From contig JAJKFH010000374.1 of NCBI GenBank assembly GCA_023333565.1, forward strand, positions 5,084,001 to 5,148,000: 64,000 bases of DNA, written 5' to 3'. The position numbers were made by a program, and so were the translations under genes. The notes under the pieces are model-generated. The model was given only the letters and a program-made list of their open reading frames with translations. It ran no database searches and was not told the DNA's origin. This stretch comes from Puffinus mauretanicus. Lineage: Eukaryota > Chordata > Aves > Procellariiformes > Procellariidae. This document shows positions 12,437 to 22,440 of the stretch, in pieces (positions within the stretch are counted from its first letter, which is position 1; every line of letters starts with the position of its first letter).

Positions 12437-12538
12437 TGTTTTGAGTTCCATAAGAACTTGTTCATCCACTCCTTCATCCAGAAAAACTTCTCTGACATCA
12501 TTGATGACATCTTCAATTACAGACCTGTACAATTTAGG
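12437..12538 (-). CDS. GTF2A1: GTF2A1 coding exon 2 (N-terminal helical domain)
   Basis: 102 bp, 34 codons, phase 0 to 0. It encodes PKLYRSVIEDVINDVREVFL and ends in MELKT. The acceptor is a poly-T tract then AAAG, and the donor is ACA/GTAAGT. This is the conserved N-terminal part of TFIIA alpha that forms a four-helix bundle with TFIIA gamma. The human protein has RDIFLDDGVDEQ where this one has REVFLDEGVDEQ, all conservative changes. Confidence 0.97.
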
Positions 12539-13261
12539 CTTTAAAAAAAAAAAGTAATTCGTCAGCGTTGTTTTGAAAGAAATTTATCACTTTAACGTTA
12601 AAATATTATTTCCCCCCACAAAAAACCTCTGAAAACTGCATTACATAATACACTGCACGTTTCCGAGTGACTAAAATATCAAAGGAGGTATAGATCAGCA
12701 AGAACAGCTCAAATAAGGTGAAAAGGGAAGAGACTGTTCACTATCTTTTGTGACATAACTATGGTACAAGAGTTTTCAAGCCATGAGGAGTGTAATTCAA
12801 AACAGAGAAAAGGAGATTGTTTTCCATTCGGTAAATTTGTTTCCTGCTTGCCTATGTACATACTGAATATGCAAAAATATTTGCATGTGTGCAAAATATT
12901 AATGTCAGAGGACATTAAACATTCAAAAGGATATTAGATAAATACAAACAAAAGAAACTTGTTAGTGCTTGCTAGTTCAACAGGAACCAAATATGGCTCA
13001 GAATGATCTTGAGCTGAAAAACATTGAAGGCTCAGAACACCAGATGCATTCACGTGAATGTCCTGTTCTTCTGTACACATCTGTTTATGGAAACTATTGA
13101 AGACAGGCTATTAGACTAGATAGACTTCTGTTTTCAATCAGTACTTACGTTTTTACATTAGAAATTTTTCAGGGGGAAATACTACAAATACATTATTATT
13201 CTATTACACCGATTTCATGCCTAAACTGCCAATGACAAAGTGAATTGTTAATTCACTTTAG

Positions 13262-13422
13262 ATTGCCAAAAGAAGTTCTGGAGTCTCCATCCCTGGACAT
13301 ACTCAAAAGACATCTGGACATGGTCCTGGGCAACCAGCTCTAGATGGCCCTGCTTGCGCAAGGGGGGTTGCAAGATGACCTCCAGGCGTCCCTTCCAATC
13401 TCAACCATTTTGTGAATTTTAA
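13262..13422 (+). mobile_element. CR1 LINE 3' fragment
   Basis: The stretch from GGAGTCTCCATCCCTGGACA through GGTCCTGGGCAACCAGCTCT to CCCTTCCAATCTCAACCATT matches the 3' untranslated end of chicken-repeat-1 retrotransposons. It is in sense orientation on the plus strand and ends near TTTTGTGAA, a decayed form of the CR1 terminal 8-bp repeat. No reverse-transcriptase part is present, as expected for a 5'-truncated copy. It lies antisense to GTF2A1. This is the clearest evidence in the window for a bird or close sauropsid. Confidence 0.93.
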
Positions 13423-14384
13423 AATGCAGGTACCATTTTAAAAAGAGAATATAAATACTCAACCTTATCAATTAAAGCACAAAATTTAATTCATAGGACA
13501 CAGGATAATTGTACTATGCACATGCTGTACCTTTTAAACAGTACGGCTTGGACCTCTATACATACGTGTGAACCTCAATGGTATTTTGGTTGGGTTTAAG
13601 TATCTGTGCTATCCAATTGCAAGGTAGCACTATGAGCTCTAAATTAGGGTTGATCAATCTGCAGCCTGTGAACCATATATACTTCACTGACCAAAGCTGT
13701 TCCTTTGGCTGGGGCTAGACCATTTTTAAACTGATCTGAAAGTAGCTACAACTTCCTGTAAGCTGACATCTTCCTCTACCCTGTTCCGTAACTTCCGTAA
13801 GCAATAAATCCCAAATGACACCACACACATCAGATATGTTGTATATATGCAGAACAATCATTCTGTACTCATGCAGTGGGTTTGGCATCCCAGGAGGGCT
13901 GTGCCTCCAATACACACGCAGAAAACCTGCACCACGCACGTACAGTTAGTCCAGCAGCGCTAGAACTACACAAATTTACTGCACGCACTTGAAACATTTA
14001 TGTATACGCAGTTGCTTAATGCATCCCAGAAGTGTTGAATTTGTTACAGATATGCTAAAGATTATATCACACACATTATGGAATTGTTATGCCTATGTTA
14101 CGGAATAATGGAAGGGGAATAGCAGCACATGATTTACTAGCCCAGGAAAAAGCTGAGTGGCCAATAAGCAGAAAAAGAAGTTTAATATCTTTGCTTTTAA
14201 ATGCTAAAAAAAACCCCAAACAATCCAAAAACCTTAAAGAAATGCATTGATATTACAAGGGGAGAAACGAACCTATTTGGAGGCCTGGAATTAAGAACTA
14301 AGCAGTCTGATGGCTGCTTAGCGCATTACATTCTTAGTGTTTAAAACAAATTCTGCATTGGGGCATACCCAAGTGATTTTTCTT

Positions 14385-14458
14385 ACAAAAAAAACAACCA
14401 ACCAAACAACACCAAGGGAAAAAAGAAGGAAAAGAAAAAAAAAAAAAACAACAAAACC
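14385..14458. repeat. A-rich low-complexity tract
   Basis: A runs with AACC/AAAC interruptions, including a run of about 14 A. No coding value. Confidence 0.8.
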
Positions 14459-17400
14459 CAACATACCACTCTGTGTTACTGACCACACGTCAACTTTTTG
14501 GCAAATGGCATAATATCAGCACCCTATTTTTTTCTTCATTTTATATTTCATCAGTTTGCCACTTTTCAGCTTTAAAACATGCTGCTGCAAATCAAGTAGC
14601 TGAAATGTTAGAATTCATCCTTTTGTTACTTGTCTCTCAAAAAAAATTTCTGGCCTCAAGTAACAGGGTAAGTTTGCTGTCCTTGAAAACTACATTTACA
14701 GCACCTATGTCCAAAACTCAACTTCTCCAAAAGAAACAAAACATACCAGACTACTTGCAGATTTTTTTTCTTTCAAAACAATACTGCATGCTCACGTATC
14801 CAAGCTTCAAGTACAGCATTCATTGTGCTTATAGAGACATTTGAAACAGGCTTTCAAAGCCAGACTACTCTTCAGCGCTAGTATTTTAAATCTGCGTAGT
14901 GAGTAACTTAGAAATACCAAGCATCATTAACAGGATTATTTTTCCACTTAGATTTCATTCATAGCAGATGCAAAAAGACATTCTACTTAATAACATTAAG
15001 TCCTTATTTCTATAATTAAACACATTGCATAAAGCTTATACAATTCAACTAGCACAGAAATGCTACTTGACCTTGTCTGTGTATTGTTCCTTATTGTATT
15101 AAAAGCATCTGTTTCTTAATGCCAAAACCACATTCTGCAAATAAACAAGCTTAACCTCAGGCATGCGAGTTACTTTACTTAAGCCAAGAAAACTACCTGT
15201 ATGTCTGAAATTACAATCAAAATTCCTGCTGCATGGAGATTGCATTTTCTCCTTAAATCCTCCTCTCCTTAAATCATTTATTAGGTCTGCTTTTCTAATA
15301 AAACAGATTTTACACAAACAGGCCCTAATAATTTCCACCAGCAGTTACCTCCTCCTACCTCCACAGTCAGGCATTTTTGTAAGGTTTATTCACAAAGCCT
15401 CCTCAGTCTATAAAGCCCTAGGAAAAAATACCAACAATTGGATAAAACAAACTGACCCTACAGCCCAACAGTCTGCTTGGGAACATTTCCTTTTTTCCTT
15501 GTGAAGTAAGGGAAAAAACAAATTCAAAGAGCAGGATACTGGTTTCTAGTGTCCGGCATTAGTTTAGCAAGAGAGCAGACAGGCAGGTTAAAAGCATAGA
15601 TGTTTACTCTGCCATCGACGCAGTGTCCTCCTGCACACTTCCAACAGCCCAAGCAGCGGCTAAGCCCCCCAAAAGACAACAGCACCACAGGGGTGCAGTG
15701 AGCCTAGTGCAATGCAGCTTAACGAACCCGCAAGCAGTTTACACATGCATGTATCTCTCTGCATGAGCCATACAGTGCACTGGATGTAAAGATGGGTCAG
15801 AATTTTTGGACGCCATTCTAATCACGCAGTATCACAATATATGATACACTCATGGCTATATGATTAGAAGGAAGGGAACAGCGAAGAAAGTATCTGCACA
15901 CTTATAATGAAACAGTGTCTGTCTACTTTTACCTATACATGTTTACGTAACGCTCAGAAAGATCCCGTCCAGTTGAAAACATCCTCTTGTGTACCCTCCT
16001 ACTGAACATCCAGACAGATGCAACGCCTTCCACAGAGGGAGCAGCAATGCCTTCAAGAGCCATCCACAGTGGAATTTTGAAGACTATCACAGAACGCTCT
16101 TTTCCTACCTCAACAGAGGCAAATCCAGTAAAATTACAAAACAGCCTTAAGCCCTGGTCATTAAAAGGAAGCACACTGTATTGTTTTAGATCTACACTAA
16201 GTGTTGGCTTTAAGCATTATTTATATGATGCTCAAGGTGTTTATACATACCACCTGAGACTCTGGAGCTGAATGACAAAATGATTTTCATGCACTGCTTA
16301 CTCAAAAAATAAACATGGGAATACAATTACCAAACAAGTCTAAAGATGGGATAGCAGGTGAGTTAAGCTTTCCAATAAATTTCCGCATTCAGTCAGAGAA
16401 AGCAATGAGAACATAATGGAAACTTTAAAGATTGCTATTAAAATAATCATGCTTTCATCTGGTTTCTATTAAAGTGCCTCCCTCATAAAGAGTACATTGC
16501 TGTAAACTTCAAGCTCTTTTAAGAGCAAAATACTCAAATCACTCTTCAATAAACACTATTCCAAACACTTACTATAGATTAAAGACAACAATTAAAATTC
16601 CTGATTTATTAGATACAACCACAAACACACAGAAAACATTTGAAATCTAGTACTTCCCCCCTCTGGGAACATACGGAAATGATTATATTTCACTTTCTCT
16701 GTGCATCTTGTAAAGAAAATTCCGAGTATGGTGAGACTCTACACACATACACACACTCCAAATCCGAGGAGCAACCAGCAAGCTATTTTAAGAAATGCCA
16801 CATGCCTTTGGGCATTCCTTCAGTTTCAAGGGTACAGAAACTGCATCTCTTTGTAATCATTATCACAACACTTGGGATTTCAGCAGTTTGGGTTTCCAAT
16901 AATCAACACATTATGGAGAGATATACCACGGCACACTTTGTGCGTTTGACAGCAGTTTGTTCCTGGTTGCTTCTGCAGTTATCCCTGAAATGTCACTAAT
17001 CTTTCTCCTGTCTGTGCAGTTCCAGCTGGAAGCTAGCTATATGACAGCTAGAAGAGCACACTGTAAAGTTAACTAGTTTTAGTCACAATTACATCAAAGA
17101 TGTGCGTAAAAAGAAGTAACACACATAATCTACATTGTAAGCATTAAAATTTGAGCTTTTTTTTTATGCTGTCGTGGACTTTTACAAATAAATTACCTTT
17201 GTCACCTACAAAATCTTATACTGCATATAACTGTTAACGTTTTATATTTGTCCTTTATGAGGAAGAACAGATTTCCAGCAATTCAGATTTGATCGGATGC
17301 TGACGTGATACAATTGACTTGACACATTAGGCTCAAAGTCTAGCTTCCTAAAGTTATCACCTGGTTGCAATATTTCAAAATGTTCCTATTCATCTTTGGT

Positions 17401-18403
17401 AACCCTAGGGTAAGCATCGCGATCCTTGCGATTGAATGAGACCTGAATTTGACAAAGTTGACCATGCACTATTGCGAGGTTTTACTACTTAATTGAACAT
17501 TAGTCTAAAGCACACCTATTTGAAGCGAGCCTGTTTTAAGCTTGGCTTTTGCTATTCCAAACACAATGTTCAAACACAGACACCTTCCAAGAGAACTTTA
17601 CAGAAGTTATGGCAGTACAGAAATACAGCCGAGAGAAAGCAAGTCTCAGTAAATTATTGAATCAGAGATACTTACAAGTACTCTGGAGATTATTCTATAT
17701 ATATACATATTTCGCTATTCAGTACTAACTTGGTCGAAAAGGAGAAGCAAAATCTCTAATTTACTATACAGAAATAGATCTTTTTCTTGCAATCAAAAAA
17801 TAAAGCCAGAAGTTTAGAAACAGAAGGACAACTAACAGATTCAGATCACACACATTCGATAGGCATCCTACTGAGTAACTGCCCTGCATGTAATGGCTGA
17901 CTACTTTCCTAAAATTTTCCGACACAAAACCTGACAAAATATCAAAGCAATGATGCTACTTTGCAATTGCGTGACCCTAACTCACAGACAGGTCTGTAAA
18001 ATTTCAGATTTGGAAAGGAAAACTAGGATGCTTTGCATTTTCTTTTGTATACTGTTTTGCAGTACACAAAATATTGTAATTAAAGCAAATATTAGTGAAA
18101 ATTCTAAAACCTTTGCTCTGCCTGGATTGTAATAAAATATTTGTACACTTCAGTCATCAGAAACACACAGAAATCACTGAGTAGTATCTGCGGCCCATGA
18201 CCCATAGACAAAACTTTAATATTAACATTGCTTTTAGGGCAACAGCTGTAGTCAGACCTTGGCAAAGTGCCATAAAATAAGTACCACATCTCTCCTTGAT
18301 GTACTGGGTAAGAACCGTTTAAACTCTACTTTCCCCACCAGCAGAAAAACTACTTCGAAAAGATTATGGTAGCACAGGAACATACGCTAGCTGTATGCTA
18401 AGG

Positions 18404-18476
18404 ACAAAAAAAACCAAACCAAACCAAGCCAAACAAACCACCGCAAAAAAAAAGAAAAAAGGAAGAAAAAGGTAAA
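18404..18476. repeat. A/C-rich low-complexity tract
   Basis: Repeated AAACC/AAGCC units followed by poly-A interrupted by G. It marks the left boundary of the GC-rich promoter region. Confidence 0.8.
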
Positions 18477-18849
18477 CAGTTTCAAACGCAGGAGAGGATG
18501 AAAACTGTCTTTGTGCAATGCGTAAAAGCAAGGGAAAGTCCATTTACACCGGTGAGGAGACACCCCCCCGCCCCCGCCGGCAGAAAGCACCGCCGCTCCG
18601 CAGGCCGGTGGCAGCAGGGACGGGCGGCGCGGAGGGAAGGGAAACCCGGCGAAAGCCCGGCCGGGATCCGAGGGACAAGCCGCCCGTCTCCCAGCCTCCG
18701 CCGCGGACGCATGCACCTCCCAGCCCGCGCTCCGCGGCTCGCTCCCTATTTAAAGGCTGATGTGGTGTTTAAATGGAGAGGCGGTGACGTGGGGCTGGAA
18801 AGCACCTTCCCATCCTAGCAGAGTCTATATTAGAGAGCGGCAATAGCTC

Positions 18850-18857
18850 TATATAAA
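18850..18857 (+). promoter_or_regulatory. TATA box facing away from GTF2A1, in intron 1
   Basis: TATATAAA on the plus strand at the edge of the CpG island. A start site would fall near 18,880. Downstream is a short frame beginning ATGATGGATCTG (18,919) and ending at 19,116, where a donor-like GTGAGTAC begins at 19,113. This could be the first exon of an antisense transcript. There is no family match and no proof of transcription. Confidence 0.4.
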
Positions 18858-19917
18858 CAGGGCAGCCACAGGGAGGAGGAACACAAGGAGCAGGGAGGCA
18901 GAAAGGCAGGGGGAAGCCATGATGGATCTGAGAGCCACAAACAAGGGGGCCGAGCCCGCCGCGGGGCCGCCGGGACGCCGGGTTTGTCTCCTCCAGCGCT
19001 TCGGGGCGGGGGTCGCGGCCCGGGGGCGCGCAAGGGGGACCGGAGCGGAGAGCGGCGGCCGGGGGGGCTCGGTGGCTGCGCAGGTTTGTGTGACTGCTTG
19101 TTGCAAACCTCCGTGAGTACAAGTGCAGCAGCGAGCCACCCGCCAAGGTGCAGAAAGCACGAGAAAGGAACGGGGGGGGGGGAGAGGGTTGGTTTTTTTT
19201 TTCCCCTCTCTCTTTTTAAAATAAATACTGCCTTGCTCGCCGCAGAGGAGTTGAGGGCTTTCGCCCGGCTTAGCCGATCCGGCCGGGCTAGGATAAGTGC
19301 TTTTCAACCATCGTCTCCTTCTTATAAAGCAACATAAAATGGCTCCAGCGGAGCCCGGGCGGGCTTCGCCGCCACCGACACCACAACACCGAAACCTGGC
19401 TCGGGCGCCACTTCCCCTCGCCCCGGGACGGCGGCGGGGCGGGCGGCAGCGCCCGCGCTCCCCCGCCGCTCGCTCCGGCTCTCGCCCCTTCCCCGGGCGG
19501 CTCCCTCCGGCGGCGGCGGCGGCGCCCCCCGCCCGCTAGCCCTGCCCTCCCCTCCCTGCCGGACCCCCAGCCCGCGGGCGGCGGCACGGCCCCGGCCTCC
19601 CCCGCAGGGCTCCGCCGCCCGCCGGGCCGCCCCGCCGCCGCCCCGCGCCCCCGCCACCCCGCTCCCGCCGCCCCCGGCTCCGCGCTCTCCCCGCCGCCGA
19701 GGCGGCCGGCGCCGGGCGCCACAAGTTGGCTCCCCGCCGCGGGGGGAGGCTGCCCCGCGCCCCCCGCCGCCCCTTCCCGCCGGGGGGAGGGGGCCGGGAC
19801 CGCTCGAGGCGGGCGGCGGGAGGGAAGGGAGTGCGGGGGAGGGGGCGGCGGGCCCCGCCGGGCCCCTCCGCCCGCGCTGCCCCCGGGGCCCCCCTCGCCC
19901 CCCGACCCGGTCCTTAC

Positions 19918-19947
19918 CACGGGGTTTGTGTTAGTCGAGCTCGCCAT
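19918..19947 (-). CDS. GTF2A1: GTF2A1 coding exon 1 (start codon)
   Basis: The first coding exon encodes MASSTNTNPV. The ATG is at 19,947-19,945 and the exon ends GTG followed by donor GTAAGG. The human protein starts MANSANTNTV, so start and exon end agree with the family. It joins in phase 0 to the PKLYRSVIEDV exon at 12,538. An in-frame ATG nine codons upstream (19,974) lengthens the open frame by GC-rich sequence with no family counterpart, so the 19,947 start is preferred. Confidence 0.93.
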
Positions 19948-20148
19948 GTCCCGAGCCCCCCGGGACGCCCCCAACCGCGGGGGGGGGGCAGTCGCCCCTA
20001 AAACAATAAACCTGCCCGGCTGCGTCCCCCCAGAGCCCGCGCGTCCCGCCCCGGCTCACGGGCAGCCCCGCGGCCTGGCCCGGCCTCGTTCGCCGGCCCT
20101 GGGGCTGCAGCCGCCGCCGCCAGCCGCCCGCTCTGCCCGCTTCGCCCC

Positions 20149-20156
20149 TTTATATA
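20149..20156 (-). promoter_or_regulatory. GTF2A1 TATA box
   Basis: On the minus strand the sequence reads CTATATAAAGGGG, a strong TATA match, about 200 bp upstream of the ATG. It predicts transcription starting near 20,120 and a 5' UTR of about 170 nt. It is the only AT-rich patch in this part of the CpG island. Confidence 0.65.
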
Positions 20157-20271
20157 GCGAGAGCCGAGCAGCTGCGCGAGCGGCCAGGGCGAGAGGGGGA
20201 ACGCGGGCGGGGGGGGAGGGGGCGAGGCACCGCGAGAGCTGCGCGCGAGACCGCGCCGGGCCTGGCGCCGT

Positions 20272-20277
20272 CACGTG
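20272..20277. promoter_or_regulatory. E-box CACGTG
   Basis: The palindromic CACGTG within GTCACGTGA resembles sites for USF and TFE/MITF-family bHLH-zip factors. It lies about 115 bp upstream of the GTF2A1 TATA box. Confidence 0.5.
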
Positions 20278-20303
20278 AGGCGCCCGCCCCGCCGCCATGA
20301 CAC

Positions 20304-20383
20304 CTACTGAGGCGGAAGTAACTGCGCACGGCCGCGCACCCGGCTCCCGCGCAGCCGGGCCTACCGAGGCGGAAGTCGTTGCG
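20304..20383. promoter_or_regulatory. Duplicated ETS/GABP-type element
   Basis: Two 23-bp copies at 20,304-20,326 and 20,361-20,383 share CTAC-GAGGCGGAAGT and a terminal TGCG, with four differences in total. Each contains GCGGAAGT, the core bound by ETS/GABPA factors. Such pairs are typical of housekeeping promoters. A YY1-like GCCGCCATGA sits just beside the first copy (20,291-20,300). Confidence 0.6.
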
Positions 20384-20426
20384 TACCCTCGGCTGGCGGC
20401 GCCGGAGCTCCGCCCCTTTACGTGCG

Positions 20427-20434
20427 TGACGTCA
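20427..20434. promoter_or_regulatory. Palindromic CRE (TGACGTCA)
   Basis: A perfect eight-base cAMP-response element, immediately followed by TGGCGC. It lies about 270 bp upstream of the GTF2A1 TATA box. The family of factors is CREB/ATF; whether it is occupied cannot be seen. Confidence 0.6.
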
Positions 20435-22317
20435 TGGCGCCCGCGAGGCGGGCAGCGGCGAGGCGGTGCCGCTGAGGGCCGCCTCGGCCCGCCGGCGCCA
20501 GGCTGTCCCCGGGCCCTGGCGGGACGGGCCCCGGCGGCTGGGCGAGGGCAGAACGCGGGCTCCCACGAGGCGGTGGCCCCTAAGGGGGAGACGATTGGAC
20601 CGAGCCGGCCCGTGCTGCCGGTCCCGGCCGGTGCCAGGCTGGGGAGGCGTTAACTCGCCTCGGCTCAGTCCCTGGGAGCTGCTTGCTCCTTGGCAATCGA
20701 AAACCGCACCCACGGCTGCCTACTTCAGGGCAGAAATGACTCTTCCCGGCCCACGAGAACGGGGTCTTAAGCCCTGCCTGGCCCGGTGGGCGCTGGTGCT
20801 TCCCTCACAGGCGGTTAAACAAAGGCCCCATGGGCCGAGGGGCCGCTGCTGTAGGCCACAGGCCCCAGAGTGCTTCTGGGCTCTGTGCCACCACCTAGGC
20901 TGGTAATGGAGTCCAGAGCTGCACAGGAAGAGGGAGGCAGCAAAATCTAAGAAATGACCGATACCCTCCATCAGAGACTCACTGTGGCCCGCGGGCGCTC
21001 ACCAATTTGCAAAACTGCTGCTTTTAGCAGTTCCTCTCAGAATTGGTGGCAATAGGATCTCCCAGCTGTGCAAGGAGTTGTCGGAGCCCTGCCAGCTGGC
21101 TTAACTTCCATTTTCCCCTCTTTATTGCCTTCTCTTCCCTTTCCATTCTATCTCTTTATCCCCTTTCTCTATGGCAACCTGTGAGACGCACATAATACAG
21201 GAAAATCTTTTCAACCATGAGTATTGTTCCATCAAAGTTAACTTCACCACTGCCACCTTTGCTCAGTCCTTCTTAGCACAACTTCTGAACACCGCTCATC
21301 CCTTAGGTGTTCACCAGTAAGTCACCTGTGTAAATCCCACTCATGCAGATGTGAAAAATAACACTGAATTTTGACTCTGCATACACAAGGCATGGCAGGT
21401 TACACCTCTTCAACCAATACTGTGATACCATGCTACAGACTACATTTGTTATGTTACCTTCAGCCTGAAGTCCCAGCTCTTAAGAAGCCCAAGCAACAAG
21501 GGAATGCCTGTCTGGTATCTTTTGATGGGAGGGAGTTTGTTAGTGGGTACAGGAGACCTTCCCATCCCATTCCTCTAAATCCTTCATTTCTACAGTAATG
21601 AACACCTCCTTCCCTTCTGGAGTGCAGACTTTGTGTAGGGACATGACTAGTTTACAGTGGGGTAGTTGATGAAGCCAATGTTCTCCGTGCATACTGCTGG
21701 AGCCCTGGCCGAAAAATAGCACAGTTTGCAAAGTTTCACCATTCTCAGCTGTCAAACTCCACCTTTTTGTTGGAGTTTTCCACCTGCATAGCACAGCCAA
21801 CAGGACTAAAGAGGATCTGCCCTCTCATAAGCGGTAATTCATGGTCTGATGAATTAACTGTGGGGATTGATTGAGGTGCTAGTGTTACTTGACTTCCGAT
21901 GCCTCTGAGAAGAAGGTAGTAATCTCTTGCAGAGTTTGTACTTCGCTGTGAAGTGGAACTGCTAAAGTGACTGGCATGCCCTGGAAGGAATCAGATTGCC
22001 ATTCATACCCTTCCTCTTTTCGACACAAGGTACTGGATAGCTACAGTTTCTTCCCCTGGAACCCCCTCCCTGTTTTTCAGAGTGGCTTACTGAATAATTA
22101 AAATATTTAACATATGGTCATGATAGCAGTAATGGCTCAGTCTGGTATCATGCTCCTTTCCGTAGTTCAGCAGACCGTCTTCCCAGAAGGTAAGACCCGT
22201 GTGCATAGCCCTGTCACAGTTTCTCAGGCACCAACATCAAGTTGCGGTGCAGCACTGCAAACCCTGCGAGTGCCTCTAAAGAACATTGTGAGCAAAATCA
22301 AGCCCTCATGAGAAATG

Positions 22318-22440
22318 CCCCATTGAGTCAGACTAATGGTCCATCTAATTCATGGCAATTCAGCTGCTGCTTGGGGAGAGCAAGTGAGTTAGCCGCTTGC
22401 TGAAGTCTGTTCACCTTGGTTTTCCCCAGCATCACAGCTG
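22318..22440 (+). mobile_element. Possible ancient CR1-like LINE fragment
   Basis: The motif GAGTCAGACTAATGGTCCAT followed by CTAATTCATGGC resembles a sequence common in old amniote CR1/L3-type repeats (GTCAGACCAATGGTCCATCT-like). Only the first part is clearly similar; the rest has decayed. The assignment is from memory of the consensus and is tentative. Confidence 0.4.

Larger units (their letters stand above)
12539..19917 (-). other. GTF2A1 intron 1
   Basis: Largest GTF2A1 intron. It contains a CR1 fragment (13,262-13,422), A-rich tracts at about 14,385-14,458 and 18,404-18,476, and from about 18,550 the proximal part of the promoter CpG island with an antisense TATA box. No protein-coding exon was recognised; the GC-driven open frames at 18.4-19.9 kb are overlapping shadows. 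Confidence 0.8.
1..20125 (-). other. GTF2A1: GTF2A1 gene, partial (3' end off the left edge)
   Basis: Gene-level span of the TFIIA large-subunit precursor (alpha/beta). In the nucleus TFIIA binds TBP and upstream DNA and stabilises the TBP-promoter complex for RNA polymerase II. Eight coding exons with GT/AG junctions join in frame to 1,026 nt (342 codons). Order in the protein: N-terminal helical domain (residues 1-54, pairs with TFIIA gamma), poly-Gln and poly-His tracts (71-88), Gln/Pro-rich linker, Taspase-1 site (Asp275/Gly276), acidic stretch, and the start of the C-terminal beta-barrel. The final coding exon (about 35 residues, the end of the barrel) and the 3' UTR are missing because the window ends first; human protein is 376 aa. 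The right end of the span is placed about 30 bp downstream of the TATA box and is an inference. Identity rests on near-complete agreement with the vertebrate protein. Confidence 0.97.
18550..20700. promoter_or_regulatory. CpG island at the GTF2A1 5' end
   Basis: About 2.1 kb of very GC-rich sequence with dense CpG, spanning the first GTF2A1 exon, its upstream region and the first kilobase of intron 1. Many overlapping long open frames on both strands here come from base composition and have no splice or family support. Boundaries are by eye. Confidence 0.9.

Noticed and set aside
1..20000. Intronic snoRNA in GTF2A1
   Set aside because: I considered an H/ACA snoRNA in these introns but could not recognise one by eye; a covariance-model search would be decisive.
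18387..20906. Many long overlapping open frames on both strands in the CpG island (up to 228 codons)
   Set aside because: They overlap each other in several frames, are Arg/Pro/Gly/Ala-rich as expected from GC-rich DNA, and match no family. Only the 30-bp GTF2A1 exon 1 is supported.
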